Source of the DNA: Streptomyces tuirus
GTDB taxonomy: Bacteria; Actinomycetota; Actinomycetes; Streptomycetales; Streptomycetaceae
Direction: 5' to 3'
Length of the DNA stretch: 64,000 nucleotides
NCBI RefSeq assembly: GCF_014701095.1
Contig: NZ_AP023439.1
Coordinates: 6,188,001-6,252,000, forward strand
Positions 61,597-64,000 of the stretch are shown here, one piece after another (position 1 is the stretch's first letter; every line of letters starts with the position of its first letter). The notes below the pieces were generated by a model, which worked only from the letters and a program-made list of their open reading frames with translations, did no database searches and was not told the origin of the DNA. Position numbers and translations under genes: made by a program.

Positions 61597-62340
61597 TCAG
61601 GCCGCGTGGCCCCCGTCCACCGAGAACTCCGCCCCGGTCACGTACGTCGCCCCCGCCAGGTAGGCCACCGTCGACGCCACCTCCTCCGCCGTCCCGAACC
61701 GGCCCAGCGCCGTCATCGCCGCCTGCCCGGCCGCGTAGGGCCCGTCCGCCGGATTCATGTCGGTGTCGATCGGGCCGGGAAGGACCAGGTTCGCCGTGAT
61801 CCCCCGCCCGCCCAGCTCCCGGGCCAGCGCCTTGGTCAGACCGGAGAGGGCCGCCTTGCTCGTCGCGTAGAGGGTCCCGCCCGGCCCCGGCACCCGCTGG
61901 GCGATGCAACTGCCGATCGTGATGATCCGCCCGCCCTCGGGCAGCCACGCGGCGGCCGCCTGGGAGGCCAGGAAGACACCCCGTACGTTGACGTCGAGGA
62001 CCCGGTCCACGTCCGCGAGCGACAGGGTGTCCAGCGGACCGAGCACCCCCACACCGGCGTTGTTGACCAGGATGTCGAGCCTGCCCAGCGCCTCCGCCGC
62101 CGCGTCCACCAGCTCGGCCGCCTCCGTGGCGTCGCCCGTGTCCGCGCGCAGCGCGACCGCCCGGCGCCCCAGCGCCTCCACGGCCCGCACCACGTCCTCG
62201 GCCGCCTCCTTGCCGTTCACATGGCCGACGGCCACGTCCGCGCCCTCCCGCGCCAGCCGCACCGCCGCCGCCGCGCCGATGCCACGGCTCCCGCCGGTCA
62301 CGAGCGCCACCTTGCCGTCCAGAGTTCCCTGAGAAGTCAT
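61597..62340 (-). CDS. Short-chain dehydrogenase/reductase
   Basis: A 247-residue SDR enzyme. The cofactor motif TGGSRGIG is at 15-22, NNAG at 93-96, and the catalytic Ser144, Tyr158 and Lys162 (YATSK) are present; DGGHAA ends it. 3-Oxoacyl-ACP reductase-like, NADP(H)-dependent. The ATG at 62338-62340 gives MTSQGTLDGKVALVTGG; the open frame continues upstream but the fold starts here. It is divergent from the AIM24 gene. Confidence 0.9.
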   Translation of the reverse strand: MTSQGTLDGKVALVTGGSRGIGAAAAVRLAREGADVAVGHVNGKEAAEDVVRAVEALGRRAVALRADTGDATEAAELVDAAAEALGRLDILVNNAGVGVLGPLDTLSLADVDRVLDVNVRGVFLASQAAAAWLPEGGRIITIGSCIAQRVPGPGGTLYATSKAALSGLTKALARELGGRGITANLVLPGPIDTDMNPADGPYAAGQAAMTALGRFGTAEEVASTVAYLAGATYVTGAEFSVDGGHAA

Positions 62341-62401
62341 GGGTCCATCCCAGCGGCCGCACGGCACCGGCGCTGGCGAGGAACGGACGTCGACGTCCCA
62401 C

Positions 62402-63265
62402 ATGCGGAACCTTTCCCTCCCCTTCCCGCGTTCTCCGGACGTGACCCTTCAGCAAGAGATCGTCGGCAACGCCATGCAGATGGCGGTCGTGAGCCTGCAG
62501 CCCGGCCAGACGGTGTACTGCGAGGCCGGAAAGTTCCTGTTCAAGACCACGAACGTGACCATGGAGACCCGCCTGGGCGGCCCGTCGGGCGGGGGCGGGC
62601 GGCAGTCGCAGCCCGGGGGCGGTGGCCCGGGCGGCATGGGCGGGCTGCTGCGTCAGGCCATGGGCACGGCCATGCAGGCCGGCCAGCGCGCCCTCGCGGG
62701 GGAGTCGCTGGCGTTCCAGTACTTCACCACCCAGGGCGGCGAGGGCACCGTCGGCTTCGCGGGCGTGCTCCCCGGGGAGATGCGCGCGCTGGAACTGGAC
62801 GGCACGCGCGCGTGGTTCGCCGAGAAGGACGCCTTCGTGGCCGCGGAGTCCACCGTCGACTTCGGCATCGCCTTCCAGGGCGGCCGTACCGGCCGGAGCG
62901 GCGGCGAGGGCTTCGTCCTGGAGAAGTTCACCGGACGCGGCACGGTGATCATCGCCGGGGCGGGCAACTTCATCGACCTGAACCCGGCCGACTTCGGCGG
63001 CCGCGTCGAGGTCGACACGGGGTGCGTCGTGGCCTTCGAGGAGGGAATTCAGTACGGCGTCCAGCGCGTCGGCGGCCTCAACCGCCAGGGCGTGATGAAC
63101 GCGGTCTTCGGCGGCGAGGGCCTGTCCCTGGCCACCCTGGAGGGCAACGGCCGCGTGATCCTGCAGTCCCTCACCATCGAGAGCCTCGCGAACGCCCTGA
63201 GGAAGGCCCAGGGCGGCGACAAGCAGGGCCCGACGGGCGGGCTGTTCTCCACGAACGCCCAGTGA
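62402..63265 (+). CDS. AIM24 family protein
   Basis: A 287-residue protein of the AIM24/TIGR00266 family. VTLQQEIVGNAMQMAVVSLQPGQTVYCEAGKFLFKTTNVTMETR begins the fold, then a Gly-rich insert (GGPSGGGGRQSQPGGGG) and the beta-helical core (FAGVLPGEMRALELDGTRAWFAEKDAFVAAE, FTGRGTVIIAGAGNFIDL). The GTG at 62441 is an alternative start and fits the family better; neither has a good ribosome site. Function of the bacterial family is unknown. Confidence 0.85.
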   Translation: MRNLSLPFPRSPDVTLQQEIVGNAMQMAVVSLQPGQTVYCEAGKFLFKTTNVTMETRLGGPSGGGGRQSQPGGGGPGGMGGLLRQAMGTAMQAGQRALAGESLAFQYFTTQGGEGTVGFAGVLPGEMRALELDGTRAWFAEKDAFVAAESTVDFGIAFQGGRTGRSGGEGFVLEKFTGRGTVIIAGAGNFIDLNPADFGGRVEVDTGCVVAFEEGIQYGVQRVGGLNRQGVMNAVFGGEGLSLATLEGNGRVILQSLTIESLANALRKAQGGDKQGPTGGLFSTNAQ

Positions 63266-63354
63266 GCGGGCGTCCGGGCCGGCGACGAGTTGCGGGTGCC
63301 GGCGGGGTCTGACGTGATGGCATCAGGCACCGCACCAGGAAGCAGGCACCCGCC

Positions 63355-63981
63355 ATGGGCAAGCTCGTCTCCACCCTCTTCGTCACCCTCGACGGCGTCT
63401 ACCAGGCCCCCGGCGGGCCGCAGGAGGACACCCGCGGGGGCTTCACCCACGGCGGCTGGAGCTTTCCGTACGCCGACGAGGACTTCGGCCGGTTCATGAG
63501 CGAGGTCTTCACCCGCCCGGGCGCCTTCCTGCTCGGCCGCCGTACGTACGACATCTTCGCCACCTACTGGCCCAAGGTGACCGACCCCGCGGATCCGATC
63601 GCCGGCCCGCTCAACTCCCTGCCGAAGTACGTGCCTTCCTCGACCCTGACGGACCCGGGCTGGGCGGGCACGACCGTGCTCTCCGGCGACCTCCGCGAGG
63701 AGGTCACCGCGGTGAAGGAGCGCACCGACGGCGAGGTCCAGGTGCACGGCAGCGGCGCCCTCGTCCGGTCCCTGCTGGCGCTCGACCTCGTGGACACCCT
63801 GCACCTGCTGACCTTCCCGGTCGTGCTCGGCTCCGGGTTCCGGCTGTTCCCGGAGGGCGCCGTACCGACCGCGTTCGAGCACACCGGCGGGAGCGTCACC
63901 GGCGGGGGCGTCTCGATCCAGACGTACGACCCGAAAGGCCGCCCGGAGTACGGCGAGTTCGGTCTGCCGGAAGGCGCGTGA
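63355..63981 (+). CDS. Dihydrofolate reductase/RibD C-terminal-like protein
   Basis: A 208-residue protein of the RibD C-terminal/DHFR-like family, common in Streptomyces. KLVSTLFVTLDGVYQAPGGPQED at the start, LLGRRTYDIFATYWP, VHGSGALVRSLLALDLVDTLHLLTFPVVLGSGFRLF are the family markers. These proteins have a NADPH-binding DHFR fold, but most are not shown to reduce folate. ATG is 4 bp after a plausible ribosome site region. Confidence 0.88.
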   Translation: MGKLVSTLFVTLDGVYQAPGGPQEDTRGGFTHGGWSFPYADEDFGRFMSEVFTRPGAFLLGRRTYDIFATYWPKVTDPADPIAGPLNSLPKYVPSSTLTDPGWAGTTVLSGDLREEVTAVKERTDGEVQVHGSGALVRSLLALDLVDTLHLLTFPVVLGSGFRLFPEGAVPTAFEHTGGSVTGGGVSIQTYDPKGRPEYGEFGLPEGA

Positions 63982-64000
63982 GGGCGCCGCGGGGTCGGTG

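Overview
The window is high-GC actinobacterial chromosome, almost certainly Streptomyces. The signs are dense coding with GC-rich third positions, frequent GTG starts, 4-bp ATGA/GTGA overlaps, a large AAA-LuxR (LAL) regulator, a DmdR/IdeR-type iron box, and a gene order that recalls the glyoxylate/allantoin region of Streptomyces coelicolor (from memory, not searched). I saw no tRNA, rRNA, CRISPR array, insertion sequence or prophage. It reads as core or semi-core chromosome with a few accessory blocks.

Layout: 1-5.5 kb holds a truncated winged-helix gene, a secreted trypsin, its probable LAL activator and a GAF-LuxR regulator. 5.6-10.2 kb holds two translationally coupled acyl-CoA ligases, a GNAT acetyltransferase and a zinc-ribbon/Mrr-like protein. 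10.3-15.7 kb holds the glyoxylate branch (gcl, then glxR and hyi on the other strand), with small hypothetical genes and a decayed gene end between. 15.7-26.9 kb is one 11-gene Mce lipid-import operon (ATPase, two YrbE permeases, MceA-F, two Mce-associated proteins). 27-29.4 kb has a membrane-anchored ECF sigma factor and a lytic transglycosylase. 29.5-35.3 kb is the urate block: a small DUF77-like protein, an HTH protein, OHCU decarboxylase, HIU hydrolase, uricase, a guanine/8-oxoguanine-type deaminase and an NCS2 purine permease. 35.4-43.8 kb holds a Ser/Thr kinase, a thioesterase, CtaG/DUF2243 membrane proteins, an aminotransferase divergent from an HxlR regulator, and a secreted/VWA pair. 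43.9-47.5 kb has two divergent NIS siderophore synthetases and a ferredoxin-like protein. 47.4-49.4 kb has a universal stress protein and an APC transporter. 49.4-53.4 kb is an iron-box-controlled ferric-siderophore ABC importer. 53.5-54.7 kb is a HipA-like kinase/SelW-like pair. 54.7-61.5 kb holds aceB, mocA, DUF5955, allR, allB and allantoicase. 61.6-64 kb holds an SDR, an AIM24 protein and a RibD/DHFR-like protein.

The unifying theme is purine to ureide to glyoxylate catabolism, split into three sub-clusters: urate to allantoin (30.3-32.2 kb), allantoin to allantoate to ureidoglycolate plus urea (59-61.5 kb), and glyoxylate to malate (aceB) or to glycerate (gcl, glxR, hyi). Five promoters (gcl, hyi, aceB, allR, allB) carry a 15-bp palindrome TTCCN7GGAA, the best copies being TTCCG-N5-CGGAA. 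In every case two copies lie exactly 21 bp apart centre to centre and overlap the promoter core, as expected for repression by the IclR-type regulator encoded at 57932-58729. A second shared element, TCAACA-N5-TTGA, overlaps the -35 region of the urate, allB and aceB promoters.
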